Positions 1 to 8,900 are shown, numbered from the stretch's first letter. The stretch: DNA of 64,000 bases from Sulfuriflexus mobilis (GCF_003967195.1 NZ_AP018725.1:2910001-2974000); one strand, 5' to 3'. The notes: generated by a model from the letters alone, not told the origin. Made by a program: numbers and translations.

Positions 1-2
1 TC

Positions 3-809
3 GTCATGCGCGTGTACTTCGAGAAACCACGCACCACGGTCGGCTGGAAGGGGCTCATCAACGACCCCTACATGGATGATTCCTTCCATATCGAAAAGGG
101 CCTGTACCAGGCACGTGAGATCCTGCTGCACCTGAACGAACTCGGCCTGCCGACGGCCACTGAGGCCCTCGACCCGATCACGCCACAGTACCTGTCGGAC
201 CTGATCACCTGGTCAGCGATCGGCGCACGCACCACAGAGTCCCAGACCCACCGAGAAATGGCCAGTGGCCTGTCGACCCCGGTCGGTTTCAAGAACGGTA
301 CCGATGGCAGCCTTGATGTTGCCATCAATGCCCTGCACTCGGTCTCGCAGCCGCATAATTTTCTCGGTATCAACCAGGATGGCCAGTGCACCGTGGTCAA
401 GACCCGCGGCAATGCCTACGGCCATGTCGTGTTGCGCGGTGGCGGTGGCCTGCCCAATTATGATGCCGAGCACGTGGCCCACTGCGAGGCCGTACTCAAG
501 GCCGATAATCTTCCCCTCAATATCACGATAGACTGCAGCCATGGCAATTCAAATAAAGACCCGGGTAACCAGGCCAAGGTCGTTGAGAATTGCGTACAAC
601 AAATCCTTGCCGGCAACCAGTCCATCACCGGGCTCATGCTCGAGTCCAACCTTGGCTGGGGCAATCAGCCGATCCCAGCCGACCTCTCGCAGTTGCAATA
701 CGGTGTCTCCGTTACCGATGCCTGCATCGACTGGGACACCACCGAGGCCCTGCTGCGCAAGACCCGCGAGCAGCTCAAAGACGTACTCGGCAAGCGTTAC
801 AGCGTCTAA
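3..809 (+). CDS. aroF: 3-deoxy-7-phosphoheptulonate (DAHP) synthase, class I, 5' truncated by window edge
   Basis: This cytoplasmic enzyme condenses phosphoenolpyruvate and erythrose 4-phosphate into DAHP, the first step of the shikimate pathway. The visible 267 residues are about three quarters of a roughly 350-residue class I enzyme. They open at the conserved [16 protein letters not shown] segment and continue through [28 protein letters not shown] and [10 protein letters not shown]. Wording such as ATEALDP and the [11 protein letters not shown] stretch is closer to the tyrosine-sensitive E. coli AroF than to AroG as I remember them, so the isozyme is an inference. The ATG at 6 is internal to the family, and the true start lies before the window. 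Confidence 0.93.
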   Translation, partial: VMRVYFEKPRTTVGWKGLINDPYMDDSFHIEKGLYQAREILLHLNELGLPTATEALDPITPQYLSDLITWSAIGARTTESQTHREMASGLSTPVGFKNGTDGSLDVAINALHSVSQPHNFLGINQDGQCTVVKTRGNAYGHVVLRGGGGLPNYDAEHVAHCEAVLKADNLPLNITIDCSHGNSNKDPGNQAKVVENCVQQILAGNQSITGLMLESNLGWGNQPIPADLSQLQYGVSVTDACIDWDTTEALLRKTREQLKDVLGKRYSV

Positions 810-1023
810 GCCCGTTTTACCCCCAGACTATTGATTTTACCGCCCTGCTGGGCGATGCTCGACTATGCCCCCTCGGAAGAGGCGTAGCGGATTTATAAAT
901 CTTTTATTTGTACAGCGTCCCACTATTTTTTAAATAGCCGTTTCTAAATACAACAAAATATACTGCTACCCAACGGCCTGAATTAAAACGGGCATTTAGA
1001 CCCAATAACTATAATTATATTTT

Positions 1024-1425
1024 ATGAAAATAACGTATTTTTCACTCATCAGTGGTTTTGTTTTAGGTGCGGCTGGCTGGGCGATAGTCCCGCTTGTATC
1101 TGACAGGTTTGAACCTTTCGACAGTGACCTCGGATTCTATATGGGCCAATCCATGTTATCTGCCTTTGCCTTTTATTTTGGCTTCAAACACGGCCTGAAG
1201 CAGGTATTTATTTTTATTCTTGGCGCCTACATTAGCGCCAATGTTTATCCCTACGTGTTTGGCTCATCCGAATCGAGGGCGTGGGCCTATTTAGCCCTTA
1301 TAACAACACTGGCCTTATGTATACTCCCCATGTTATCGGGAATACTTGGAAAACTGATGCGTGCAGGAACAATCAAATATAAGCACTGGCTAAAAAATAC
1401 GGCTACCAAACGTCCGGCCTCATAG
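1024..1425 (+). CDS. Hypothetical small integral membrane protein
   Basis: I do not recognise this 133-residue protein. It is strongly hydrophobic with about four predicted transmembrane helices (roughly residues 4-24, 40-55, 58-78 and 88-112). The C-terminal tail is basic (KYKHWLKNTATK), probably cytoplasmic. There are no obvious catalytic or metal-binding residues. The ATG start follows an AT-rich leader without a clear Shine-Dalgarno sequence. The gene stands alone between the DAHP synthase and a small DUF2892-type gene on the same strand, and codon use resembles its neighbours. Confidence 0.6.
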   Translation: MKITYFSLISGFVLGAAGWAIVPLVSDRFEPFDSDLGFYMGQSMLSAFAFYFGFKHGLKQVFIFILGAYISANVYPYVFGSSESRAWAYLALITTLALCILPMLSGILGKLMRAGTIKYKHWLKNTATKRPAS

Positions 1426-1515
1426 CCGCGACGTAAAGATTCTTATAGGGATAGGACATATACTCTAGCCTATACTTACAGCTACTATCTTTTAACCGGC
1501 GAGGGGGAAAGTGAA

Positions 1516-1707
1516 ATGAATAAACGAAAAGTGCATGATGGCATCGCAGGTGCCGTAATAACTCTGGGGGTAGTACTGGGTCACTATATTGACCCCTTGT
1601 GGTTATGGGTTCCAGGCGTTCTGGGGCTTACATTATTGCAGAGTGCCTTCACGGGTTTTTGTCCGGTCTACTACACCCTGGATAAAATCGAACCTGAAAA
1701 CCAATAG
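1516..1707 (+). CDS. DUF2892 (YgaP transmembrane-like) family inner-membrane protein
   Basis: This 63-residue protein matches the short two-helix family that also forms the C-terminal membrane part of YgaP-type rhodaneses. It has an N-terminal hydrophobic segment (about residues 10-28), a second hydrophobic segment with LWVPGVLGLTLLQSAFTGFCP, and the typical GFCPVYYTLDKI end. A purine-rich ribosome site (GAGGGGGAAAG) precedes the ATG. In other bacteria such proteins often sit near sulfur-transfer genes, but no rhodanese domain is present here. The function is unknown. Confidence 0.75.
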   Translation: MNKRKVHDGIAGAVITLGVVLGHYIDPLWLWVPGVLGLTLLQSAFTGFCPVYYTLDKIEPENQ

Positions 1708-1780
1708 GCGCTGTGGCCTGACAAATCATCCCGGCCTATGCTGGAAAACCCTACGCCTTAGCGCCATAAAGTATTCGCTA

Positions 1781-2617
1781 ATGAAATTATTTATTACAAT
1801 ACTGGTTTTCCTGCTGACAATTTCCCAACTGGCCCTGGCATCAACTGGTGAGCCAAGGATTATAGCGTTTTCGAGTGGCGAGCTGAGCCTTCGCGGTGAA
1901 TTATTTCTGCCTGAGGGGAAAGGTCCCTTCCCCACAGTGCTTTACAATCATGGCAGCGCACCGAAGATGTTGAACAGTCAGACCAGTGCTGTCATTGCGC
2001 CGATGTTTACCAAAATGGGCTGGGCCTTTTTTATGCCTTACCGCCGTGGACAAGGGCTTAGTGAGGACAAGGGTCCTTATATAATGCATGAAATCCGTGC
2101 TGCAAAATGGTCGCTGTTTGGGAGTGCCTCGGAGACAATGGTCAATTTACTCAAAACCGATCATTTGAATGATCAAATGGCCGCACTGGCCTGGCTCAAA
2201 CGGCAAGACTTTGTTCAAAAAACTCGGATAGCCACGATGGGCAACTCCTTTGGCGGGATTCAGGTCGTGCTTGGCATGGCCCGCGGCACATATTGTGCCG
2301 GTGTAGACGCTGCAGGGGGAGCGGAAAGCTGGAAAAACTCCCTCGAGTTAAGACAGCTTATGATAAGCACAATCAAGGCATTACAACGGCCTGTTTTCTT
2401 TTTTCAGGCCACCAATGATTACGATCTCTCGCCGAGCAAGATATTATCCTCAGAGATGACCAAAGTTGGCAAGATGCATCGACTTAAAATTTATCCCCAT
2501 TTCGGGGATTCGGCAAAAGAAGGACATAGCTTCCCGTATAAAGGCGTATCAATCTGGTTTAATGATGTTTTTTCTTTCTTAAATATACATTGTCCCGTAT
2601 CAATTGATGCGTCTTGA
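1781..2617 (+). CDS. Secreted alpha/beta hydrolase (dienelactone hydrolase/prolyl oligopeptidase-like)
   Basis: This 278-residue serine hydrolase probably acts in the periplasm. A signal peptide (about residues 1-20, ending LALA) is followed by an alpha/beta hydrolase fold. Visible elements are the oxyanion-loop NHGSAP, the nucleophile elbow GNSFGG (Ser near residue 150), a likely acid Asp in QATNDYDLSP and a catalytic His in EGHSFPY. The reading frame is open back to 1589, but that extension overlaps the DUF2892 gene and would bury the signal peptide, so the ATG at 1781 is preferred. The substrate cannot be told from the sequence. Confidence 0.8.
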   Translation: MKLFITILVFLLTISQLALASTGEPRIIAFSSGELSLRGELFLPEGKGPFPTVLYNHGSAPKMLNSQTSAVIAPMFTKMGWAFFMPYRRGQGLSEDKGPYIMHEIRAAKWSLFGSASETMVNLLKTDHLNDQMAALAWLKRQDFVQKTRIATMGNSFGGIQVVLGMARGTYCAGVDAAGGAESWKNSLELRQLMISTIKALQRPVFFFQATNDYDLSPSKILSSEMTKVGKMHRLKIYPHFGDSAKEGHSFPYKGVSIWFNDVFSFLNIHCPVSIDAS

Positions 2618-2819
2618 GAACAAAAGACTAATAAGAAACTCCCCATGCTTGCTTTGCGGCATAATATTCCGAAATTGCATTCAGCCGAAATCAGAGGTAC
2701 CTTACTATTTTCATACATTGTCAATGCCGTATTGGATAATTCAGGCAGCTATATAATCAGATACTACGTCACACTTACTGCTTAATGTTTTTTAATATTA
2801 CTAACTGAGGCTAAATAAA

Positions 2820-3266
2820 GTGATAAAAATTCTCCGCAGAACTTTATTTTTTCTTGTATTAGCAGGCGCTACCAACATCACCTTGGCGGGGCAATCTGGA
2901 TTGCCCGGCAATATTGAAAATGAAGATATTATTCTTCATTTTGATCAGTCTCGGATACCCATAGACAACTTAAATTTCAGACAGCGCAACCGATTAAAAC
3001 CATCAAAAAATGATTTTCGCCTAGTTGAGATGTCTTTCCTGAGCAATAACATCGGTGAACGTTGGGCTATCGTGACGATAAAAAATACCTCTCAGGGAAG
3101 GCGTTTTTTCAAAGATGATAATATTATTGCCACGCTGGCAGATGGCAGTCAGTCGCGCGCATCAGGTCTTGATGAAGCATTAGAGGGCGGCGAACTTTTA
3201 ACCAGGGCTATATATTTTGGCATTCATAAATTCCCGATTGTGAAGCTGGAGCTTGAGTATAAATAA
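2820..3266 (+). CDS. Hypothetical secreted protein
   Basis: This 148-residue protein of unknown family starts at a GTG eight bases or so after an ACTGAGG ribosome site. An N-terminal signal peptide is evident (basic MIKILRR, hydrophobic core, cleavage near ITLAG). The mature part resembles an immunoglobulin-like or beta-sandwich domain, with segments such as ERWAIVTIKNTSQGRRFFKDDNIIA, reminiscent of proteins that carry a post-translational or chaperone-like strand pattern, but this is only an impression. The 3' end overlaps the chrA start by 14 bases. Confidence 0.6.
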   Translation: MIKILRRTLFFLVLAGATNITLAGQSGLPGNIENEDIILHFDQSRIPIDNLNFRQRNRLKPSKNDFRLVEMSFLSNNIGERWAIVTIKNTSQGRRFFKDDNIIATLADGSQSRASGLDEALEGGELLTRAIYFGIHKFPIVKLELEYK

Positions 3267-4587
3267 CCAACCTACTCCCGTGACATTCTGGGAAGCCTTT
3301 GCCTATTGGCTAAAGCTGGGCTTTATCAGTTTTGGTGGACCGGCAGGTCAGATAAGCATGATGCACCAGGAACTGGTAGAGAAACGCAGATGGATCTCTG
3401 AACATCGCTTTTTGCATGCGCTGAATTACACCATGGTACTGCCCGGACCGGAGGCGCAGCAACTGGCTACCTATATCGGCTGGTTGATGCACGGGCTATG
3501 GGGCGGCATTGCTGCCGGTGTTCTGTTTGTCATACCATCATTATTCATTCTCATTGCCCTGACCTGGGTCTATCTGGCCTATGGCGATGTGACAGTGGTC
3601 GCGGGCATTTTATATGGTATCAAACCTGCTGTGACCGCCATTGTAGTGTTTGCTGCCTACCGCATTGCCTCGAGGGCCTTGAAGAATAACGTCCTGCGCG
3701 GTATAGCGGTTCTGGCGTTTATCGCCATTTTTGCCCTGGATATCCCTTTCCCCTACATTGTTCTGATGGCCGGCATTATTGGTTATATCGGTTCGGTCGT
3801 CGCCACCGATAAATTCAAGGCAGGTGGGCATCATGTGGATTCCAGCCTCTCCTATGGCCCGGCACTCATTGATGATGATAGCCCTGTGCCAGAACATGCA
3901 CGTTTTAAATGGTTCAGGTTAATTACTTATACTTTAGTAGGGCTCGCTATCTGGGCCGGTACGATGTTTATACTTTTCACCGCCTATGGTTGGGAAGGCA
4001 CGCTTACACAAATGAGCTGGTTCTTTACCAAGGCCGCACTGGTCACCTTTGGCGGTGCCTATGCGGTGCTGCCCTATGTCTATCAGGGTGGCGTGGAGCA
4101 GTTTGCCTGGCTAAGCGGCTCACAAATGATTGATGGCCTGGCACTTGGCGAGACAACTCCGGGGCCCCTGATTATGGTTGTCGCCTTTGTCGGCTTTGTT
4201 GGCGGCTGGACAAAAGAAATTCTTGGGCCAGAGATGCTACCGCTGGCAGGCGTGGCTGGCGCTGCTGTTGCCACGCTGTTCACGTTTTTACCCTCGTTTC
4301 TTTTCATATTGATCGGTGGGCCCGCTGTAGAGGCAAGCCGTGGTGATATTAAGTTTACCGCGCCGTTAACCGGCATTACCGCTGCCGTGGTAGGCGTGAT
4401 ACTGAATCTGGCTGTATTTTTTGCCTATCATGTGCTTTGGCCCCAAGGCTTTGATGCAGCATTTGAATGGCTGTCTGCTGTAATAGGCGCCATTGCCTTT
4501 ATTGCCTTGTTTAAATATAAGGCAGGGATCGTCCCGGTTATTGTTGCCTCGGCAGTTATTGGTCTGGGTTACTCGTTGTTGCTGTAA
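3253..4587 (+). CDS. chrA: Chromate transporter, long-chain (two-domain) ChrA
   Basis: This inner-membrane protein of the CHR superfamily has 444 residues and two homologous halves, the usual length for bidomain ChrA. Family signatures are GFISFGGPAGQISMMHQELVEKRRW in the first half (residues about 22-46, with the FGGPxGQ motif) and TFGGAYAVLPY plus GLALGETTPGPLIMVVAFVGF in the second. It is expected to carry chromate or a related oxyanion across the inner membrane. The only upstream start in frame is a TTG at 3253 that overlaps the preceding gene, so translational coupling is likely. No chrB regulator is present. Confidence 0.9.
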   Translation: MSINNQPTPVTFWEAFAYWLKLGFISFGGPAGQISMMHQELVEKRRWISEHRFLHALNYTMVLPGPEAQQLATYIGWLMHGLWGGIAAGVLFVIPSLFILIALTWVYLAYGDVTVVAGILYGIKPAVTAIVVFAAYRIASRALKNNVLRGIAVLAFIAIFALDIPFPYIVLMAGIIGYIGSVVATDKFKAGGHHVDSSLSYGPALIDDDSPVPEHARFKWFRLITYTLVGLAIWAGTMFILFTAYGWEGTLTQMSWFFTKAALVTFGGAYAVLPYVYQGGVEQFAWLSGSQMIDGLALGETTPGPLIMVVAFVGFVGGWTKEILGPEMLPLAGVAGAAVATLFTFLPSFLFILIGGPAVEASRGDIKFTAPLTGITAAVVGVILNLAVFFAYHVLWPQGFDAAFEWLSAVIGAIAFIALFKYKAGIVPVIVASAVIGLGYSLLL

Positions 4588-4641
4588 ACAATTACGGGCC
4601 AACAAGCCGCAATTGATGCATTTTACCTTAAGGAGTATTTT

Positions 4642-5055
4642 ATGCCCGAACAAGAATACGCCGGCTTCTGGATCAGGGCAGTAGCGGCAGTCATAGACAC
4701 ACTTTTGGCGCTAATCATTACCCTGCCAGTACTTATTGCTATCTATGGTACGGGCTACCTGCTAAGTGAATCGTATATCCAGGGCTTCTGGGATGTACTG
4801 TTCAGCTATATCTTTCCGATAATCGCTGTCATCCTCTTTTGGATTTACAAATCCGCGACCCCGGGTAAAATGATAACCCGACTAACTATTGTTGATGCAA
4901 AAACCGGCGGTAAACCCTCTATCGGCCAGTTTATCGGCCGTTATTTTGCCTACTACGTTTCAATTATTCCGCTGTTTCTTGGGATTATCTGGGTTGGCAT
5001 TGATAAACAGAAACAAGGCTGGCACGACAAGCTGGCCGGTACGGTGGTAGTATAA
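4642..5055 (+). CDS. RDD family membrane protein
   Basis: This 137-residue integral membrane protein has the RDD layout. The N-terminal FWIRAVAAVIDTLL segment supplies the first Arg and Asp, and a second block reads SATPGKMITRLTIVDAKTGGKPSIGQFIGRYFAYYVS. The ending (WHDKLAGTVVV) is typical of the family. An AAGGAG ribosome site precedes the ATG. RDD proteins have been linked to sodium/proton exchange or treated as uncharacterised membrane proteins, and nothing here points to a substrate. It follows chrA on the same strand after 54 bases and could be co-transcribed. Confidence 0.88.
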   Translation: MPEQEYAGFWIRAVAAVIDTLLALIITLPVLIAIYGTGYLLSESYIQGFWDVLFSYIFPIIAVILFWIYKSATPGKMITRLTIVDAKTGGKPSIGQFIGRYFAYYVSIIPLFLGIIWVGIDKQKQGWHDKLAGTVVV

Positions 5056-5211
5056 AATACTACGCCTGAACCTGTTACATTTGATAAGCCTGTATAATAA
5101 ATCGGTTTATCAACGGGCCATGCTAATCGTACAATCCCTTATCTCATAATCTATGCCCTTATGTTTGGCATTCAAATGAATGATGAGAAATAATAAAAAG
5201 GACTTATTCTC

Positions 5212-5979
5212 ATGCTGCGCAAACTACGTATCCTGATCGCCCTGCTGGTATTGTTTTTCGTTGCCGGCACCGCTGCCCTGACGCGCTTTCAGACTACTGA
5301 CTGGAATAATACGCTGTATGTCTCCATCTATCCGGTGAATGGTGATAAGAGCCCCGCTACCACTAACTATATCAAGAGTCTCAGTCATGTAAGCTTTGCT
5401 GATATTGAACAGTATCTTGCACGCCAGGCCCTAAGCTACCGCAATATCCAGAATAAGCCCTTTGCCATCACCCTGGCCCCTGAGGTCAGTGAAGTACCGC
5501 CAGCGCCACCCCGTGACGGTAATGTCCTGCAGATCATGGTCTGGAGTATGAAAATGCGTTACTGGGCCTGGGCCCATAACAGCCAGCCAGGGCCTGATCC
5601 GGATATCCAGCTCTACGCGGTCTACTATGACCCAAAAGTTTATGGCCGAGTAGGCCATTCATTCGGTCTGCAGAAGGGCCTGGTCGGCGTGGTTTATGCC
5701 TTTGCCAGCCATGCCGAAGGCAAACGCAATAATGTCGTCATCGCCCACGAATTGCTGCATACCCTAGGCGCCACGGATAAATATGACCTGAGCACCAATC
5801 AGCCGATCTTCCCCATCGGCTATGCCGACCCCGATCAACAGCCGCGGTACCCGCAAAGGCGTGCCGAGCTCATGGGCGGGCGGATCCCGATCACCGCGCA
5901 TCGGGCCGAACAGCCTGAGCACCTGCGTCAGACGGTCATCGGCAAGGTCACTGCTATTGAGATCGGTCTTCTCAACTAG
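5212..5979 (+). CDS. Putative secreted zinc metalloprotease-like protein (HELLHTLGATDKY)
   Basis: This 255-residue protein has an uncleaved signal anchor or signal peptide at residues about 7-24. Near residues 178-190 it has HELLHTLGATDKYD, which matches the metzincin-like HExxHxxGxxD/H zinc-binding pattern. The family is not one I can name. The ligand set (His, His, then Asp or another residue) and the catalytic Glu are present, so peptidase activity is plausible but unproven. A good ribosome site (AAAAAGGAC) precedes the ATG, and a strong bidirectional terminator follows 20 bases after the stop. Confidence 0.65.
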   Translation: MLRKLRILIALLVLFFVAGTAALTRFQTTDWNNTLYVSIYPVNGDKSPATTNYIKSLSHVSFADIEQYLARQALSYRNIQNKPFAITLAPEVSEVPPAPPRDGNVLQIMVWSMKMRYWAWAHNSQPGPDPDIQLYAVYYDPKVYGRVGHSFGLQKGLVGVVYAFASHAEGKRNNVVIAHELLHTLGATDKYDLSTNQPIFPIGYADPDQQPRYPQRRAELMGGRIPITAHRAEQPEHLRQTVIGKVTAIEIGLLN

Positions 5980-5998
5980 TCCCTTGCCGGCACCCATA

Positions 5999-6030
5999 AA
6001 AAAACACCTCCATAAATGGAGGTGTTTTTT
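5999..6030. terminator. Bidirectional rho-independent terminator
   Basis: A nearly perfect inverted repeat centred on CACCTCCAT-AA-ATGGAGGTG is flanked by A-tracts on the left and T-tracts on the right. It can therefore terminate the metalloprotease transcript from the left and any minus-strand transcript coming from the right. Confidence 0.9.
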
Positions 6031-6048
6031 CAGCGCGTTTGAATTGAC

Positions 6049-6159
6049 TTAGTCTTCCTTTTTCTCTACTTCGACATTGTCTTTCTCGATCTCATAGGCG
6101 TCTTTTTCTTTCTTCGCCACGTCTTCGGCAATTATCGCCTGCTTGCGTGCCTCGAAGGG
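6049..6159 (-). pseudogene. Remnant of a minus-strand gene (C-terminal 36 codons only)
   Basis: An open stretch of 36 codons ends in TAA at 6049 and has a strongly charged, protein-like composition (KQAIIAEDVAKKEKDAYEIE and further Glu/Lys). It has no start codon and is preceded in frame by a TAG at 6160-6162. Another frame just upstream reads KRFWDDIFKVS, which suggests a frameshifted or decayed gene. The parent family is not recognisable. It abuts the terminator at 5999-6030, as expected for the 3' end of a former transcription unit. Confidence 0.4.
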
Positions 6160-6388
6160 CTAGATGCCACCGATACCTTGAAAATATCATCCCAGAAGCG
6201 TTTGAGCACTCAATGGTACTAAGCGCATGAGTGTTCACGAGAGTTAAGCAAGTCCAACGTTGCTTAACCCGGTGCCCGGGAAACCGGGGTTACCTCAGTC
6301 CGACCCATAGATTTTTCACTGTAGGTATCAAAATAGAGAAGCCGCGCGACCTTCCAGGTACACGCGGCTAATCGGCTTACGGCTTCCG
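6160..6388. other. Intergenic stretch with GC-rich folded segment, no gene seen
   Basis: No open frame with coding character is present. The stretch has short self-complementary pieces (GTGCCCGGGAAACCGGGGTTACC near 6271-6293 and AGCCGCG...CGCGGCT at 6340-6369) that could fold in RNA. I could not match it to a known riboswitch or small RNA. It may be further debris of the gene remnant at 6049-6159. Confidence 0.4.
6340..6369. terminator. Possible terminator hairpin downstream of the 54-residue minus-strand gene
   Basis: A seven-base stem AGCCGCG/CGCGGCT lies about 20 bases after the stop of the small gene at 6389-6553, read on the minus strand. Downstream on that strand the sequence (TTCTCTATTTTGATAC) is only moderately T-rich, so termination is plausible but not strong. 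Confidence 0.45.
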
Positions 6389-6553
6389 TTAAGGCTTCTT
6401 CGGAGTGCTGTAGGGTACTTCTTTTTGGAAACTTTTCCAGGTGGTGGTATAACCAACATGGAACTGTCCCGGTACAATCTCTTTCTGTGTTGTTGTCACA
6501 TACTCTGTTACGCCTTCGGGAACCTTAGGTCGGGTAAAAGGTGCAGTACTCAT
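6389..6553 (-). CDS. Hypothetical small protein (54 residues)
   Basis: This is an uncharacterised soluble small protein. The frame is open to 6589, but the ATG at 6553 (MSTAPFTRPKVPEG) has a TAGGAG ribosome site eight bases upstream, whereas the upstream starts have none. The product has no membrane segment or cysteine. It has a Tyr/Thr-rich middle (EYVTTTQKE, HVGYTTTWKS) and a basic tail. Ribosome-site quality is the main reason to think it is real. Confidence 0.55.
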   Translation of the reverse strand: MSTAPFTRPKVPEGVTEYVTTTQKEIVPGQFHVGYTTTWKSFQKEVPYSTPKKP

Positions 6554-6634
6554 AATCATTACTCCTATTAATACGGGGAGGAATTTCAACAGGGTTGTCA
6601 GCCCCTCCCACTCAAACTGACTAAATTATACTCT

Positions 6635-7048
6635 CTATCGCGTGTAATGTGCATTCTTCGGAATCACATGCCGCACGCCCCCCTGGGGATTCTCAACATC
6701 ACCCTCGTAGCGGGGAATGATGTGAATATGGACATGGTAAATACTCTGCCCGGCCGCTGTACCCACGTTAACGCCTATATTGTAGCCATCAGGCTTGAAT
6801 TTCTCGTCCAGCAACTTGCGTTCCTCAGTTATCAGCGCCATGCAGGCACTGACCTCTTCGGGCGCCAGGTCAAAAAAGCTGGCGACATGCCGACGCGGAA
6901 TAACCAGTGTATGGCCCGGGCTCACCCCGTAGGTGTCGAGGGCACTGTATGCCAACTCATTCTGCAGCGATACCCCACGTGGATCAGTACAAAACAGGCA
7001 CGGGTTATTTGGGTCTCGCTTTTTTTCTAGTTTATTTTCAAGCGGCAA
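6635..7048 (-). CDS. HIT family protein (histidine triad nucleotide hydrolase)
   Basis: This 137-residue cytoplasmic protein carries the HIT signature HVHIHIIPRY near residues 105-114, the histidine-triad active site of nucleoside phosphoramidate or dinucleoside polyphosphate hydrolases. An N-terminal CLFC pair (PCLFCTDPRG) and HTLVIPRRHV segment fit the Fhit/HinT branch. The length is normal. It is transcribed alone, divergently from the DUF4279 gene, and the physiological substrate is unknown. Confidence 0.9.
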   Translation of the reverse strand: MPLENKLEKKRDPNNPCLFCTDPRGVSLQNELAYSALDTYGVSPGHTLVIPRRHVASFFDLAPEEVSACMALITEERKLLDEKFKPDGYNIGVNVGTAAGQSIYHVHIHIIPRYEGDVENPQGGVRHVIPKNAHYTR

Positions 7049-7361
7049 ACTTCAACACCCTTCGTTTAACTTGCTAAATTGGCCAAATAGTACAGCACCA
7101 CTCCGATGGGCACTGCACAAAATAGTCGCTGAAAACCGTCCTGTCATTTTAGCACCCTTATTCCATTTAAAGCAGGCACATAGCAGGTTATTTACATACT
7201 ATTTTTTTATTAAGGCATTGTTATATCTAATAAAACTGCTTTTTTACAGTGAATTCGACAACTTCAGTCCTGTCTGCTGCTTCAGAGTAATCTCCAATCA
7301 GGGCATCACATGTATTCAGCCTAATACGCTATAATTCCGTCTCGTATCGACTATCTTATTG
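7049..7361. other. Divergent intergenic region without recognised sites
   Basis: About 310 AT-rich bases lie between the divergently transcribed HIT and DUF4279 genes and must hold both promoters. I see T-rich runs and TATAAT-like pieces (for example TATAATTCC at 7330-7338) but no clear operator, hairpin or small gene. Confidence 0.4.
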
Positions 7362-7805
7362 ATGAGGACACTATCCGTGGCATCTAACAAAGGACGAGCT
7401 TATTTTGGGCTCTCTGGCTATCACTTCGACCCTAGAGTAGTCACACAATTCATTGGCCTGGAACCGACATCATTCGATGATGCTGGAATGCGCGGTGATC
7501 TGGATAAACCCGTCATTAGCTCTTGGGAATTCTCAACAGAAACCATAACGTCTGACACTCAAGAGCTCGATATTTACAAACTTCTCGATGATGAAATTCT
7601 TAAAAAAATCGAACCCACCAAGGATAAAATTATCGAGATCTGTAAGAGCCATAATCTATCCCCAAGAATCGGTATCGTGTTGACCCTGTCTATTGATAAA
7701 GATGAAACGACACCAGATGTTGGTTTTGGCGCTCGCGTTATCAAGTTTTGTTCTGAGATAGGCGCATTTATTAATATCGACTATGAGCTTTCCGAACGGA
7801 TTTAG
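7362..7805 (+). CDS. DUF4279 domain-containing protein
   Basis: This is a cytoplasmic protein of about 147 residues. It opens with RAYFGLSGYHFDPRVVTQFIGLEPT, the characteristic beginning of DUF4279, and continues with a short sheet-forming repeat around WEFSTETI and GIVLTLSIDKDE. The function of the family is unknown. The start is uncertain. ATG at 7362 lacks a ribosome site, while GTG at 7377 (beginning ASNKGRAYF) has GAGGA nine bases upstream and may be the real one. It is monocistronic. Confidence 0.75.
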   Translation: MRTLSVASNKGRAYFGLSGYHFDPRVVTQFIGLEPTSFDDAGMRGDLDKPVISSWEFSTETITSDTQELDIYKLLDDEILKKIEPTKDKIIEICKSHNLSPRIGIVLTLSIDKDETTPDVGFGARVIKFCSEIGAFINIDYELSERI

Positions 7806-7835
7806 GTTATAGGTGCGAATTCATTCGCACCTACG

Positions 7836-8900
7836 TTACGCAGCAGAAATTCCTGCTATCTTCTTCGCATGATCAAATTGCTCATCACAATGCTTTTGGC
7901 AAAGTGGCTGTAAAGCATGTGGGAAACATTCCATAATTATTTCAAACTCATCAGCAACATCTTCTGCAAGCACGGCATCGTTTGTTAATTCCGCCAGTTC
8001 GCACTGTGCTGTTGCCTTGTTTACCCTGCAGAGCACCGACAGGTGAACAGGACGTTGCTGCTCCATACAGACTTTCCAACCTGTCTCATACGACCTTACC
8101 GCCTCTTCAAAGCGTTCAGGGTTTTCCTCCGATTCCGCCAGGTTAAGTAATACCGCACCACAATTATTATGTGCTGCGGCCAATTCAACTGGGTAATTGT
8201 CGGCATCGAGCTCTGCAAGCGCATTTTTGTAGGCCACAACGGCTTTTTGAAACGTGCGATTGCCTTTCAGGAGTGTTCCGTAGATGTGAAATGTCATGCC
8301 CAGTTGCAGCATGATCAGCTTCCATTCTTCCGGTGTTTCTTTTTTCGTATATACCAATAACGCTGCAGTATAGGCATCAGTTGCCGTATTCAGTGCTTTT
8401 GCATCTGATTCGAGTCGACCCAGCGCCTGTAATGCAGTAGCCAGGTTCGCCTGTGTCGCTGCCCACTCTAGCGGAGAGTCTTCCTGCTTATATTCTTCCA
8501 GCGCAAGTGTGAAACACTCAACAGCCTTCTGGAAGATCTCAGGATCGTGCTGCTGTTGCCCGATAGCGCCAAGAATATTCCCCAGCCGGTTCTGTGTTTC
8601 AGCCCATGCTAGCGGGTCTTTATGACGTAATTCATCTGTCAGCGTAGCCTCAAGTGCATCGCGTAAACTTTCAAATATATTCGCACTAAAACTATGCTGT
8701 TCAAAATTACCCCGTGTGTAAAGAAAATTATCGGCAACCGGAACACTTCTGTCAGGCGTTGCTAGTTTCAGTGTTTCTTCATCAATTAGCCTGAGTGAGC
8801 CGGCAATAGCGCGCTCGAGTGCACGGTTCACCGGGTATATAATGTATGGCTTACTGTAATTCATTGGGAGTAATTCATTCTGCGCGTTCAAGAATTTCAT
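7836..8900 (-). CDS. Tetratricopeptide-repeat protein
   Basis: This 354-residue soluble protein has at least four degenerate TPR units of the 'PLxWAxTQxxLGxxLxxxG' type, for example PLAWAETQNRLGNILGAIG, PLEWAATQANLATALQALG, PEEWKLIMLQLGMTFHIYG and PVELAAAHNNCGAVLLNLA. It probably acts as a protein-interaction scaffold, and no catalytic domain is fused. The first ATG (8900) overlaps the 3' end of the SlyD-like gene by 26 bases. An internal ATG at 8864 would avoid the overlap, and neither has a good ribosome site. It is the last gene of a run downstream of the apr operon. Confidence 0.8.
   Translation of the reverse strand: MKFLNAQNELLPMNYSKPYIIYPVNRALERAIAGSLRLIDEETLKLATPDRSVPVADNFLYTRGNFEQHSFSANIFESLRDALEATLTDELRHKDPLAWAETQNRLGNILGAIGQQQHDPEIFQKAVECFTLALEEYKQEDSPLEWAATQANLATALQALGRLESDAKALNTATDAYTAALLVYTKKETPEEWKLIMLQLGMTFHIYGTLLKGNRTFQKAVVAYKNALAELDADNYPVELAAAHNNCGAVLLNLAESEENPERFEEAVRSYETGWKVCMEQQRPVHLSVLCRVNKATAQCELAELTNDAVLAEDVADEFEIIMECFPHALQPLCQKHCDEQFDHAKKIAGISAA

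Noticed and set aside
7349-7385. TTG at 7359 as start of the DUF4279 gene
   Set aside because: ATG at 7362 and GTG at 7377 are more likely; the GTG has a GAGGA ribosome site.
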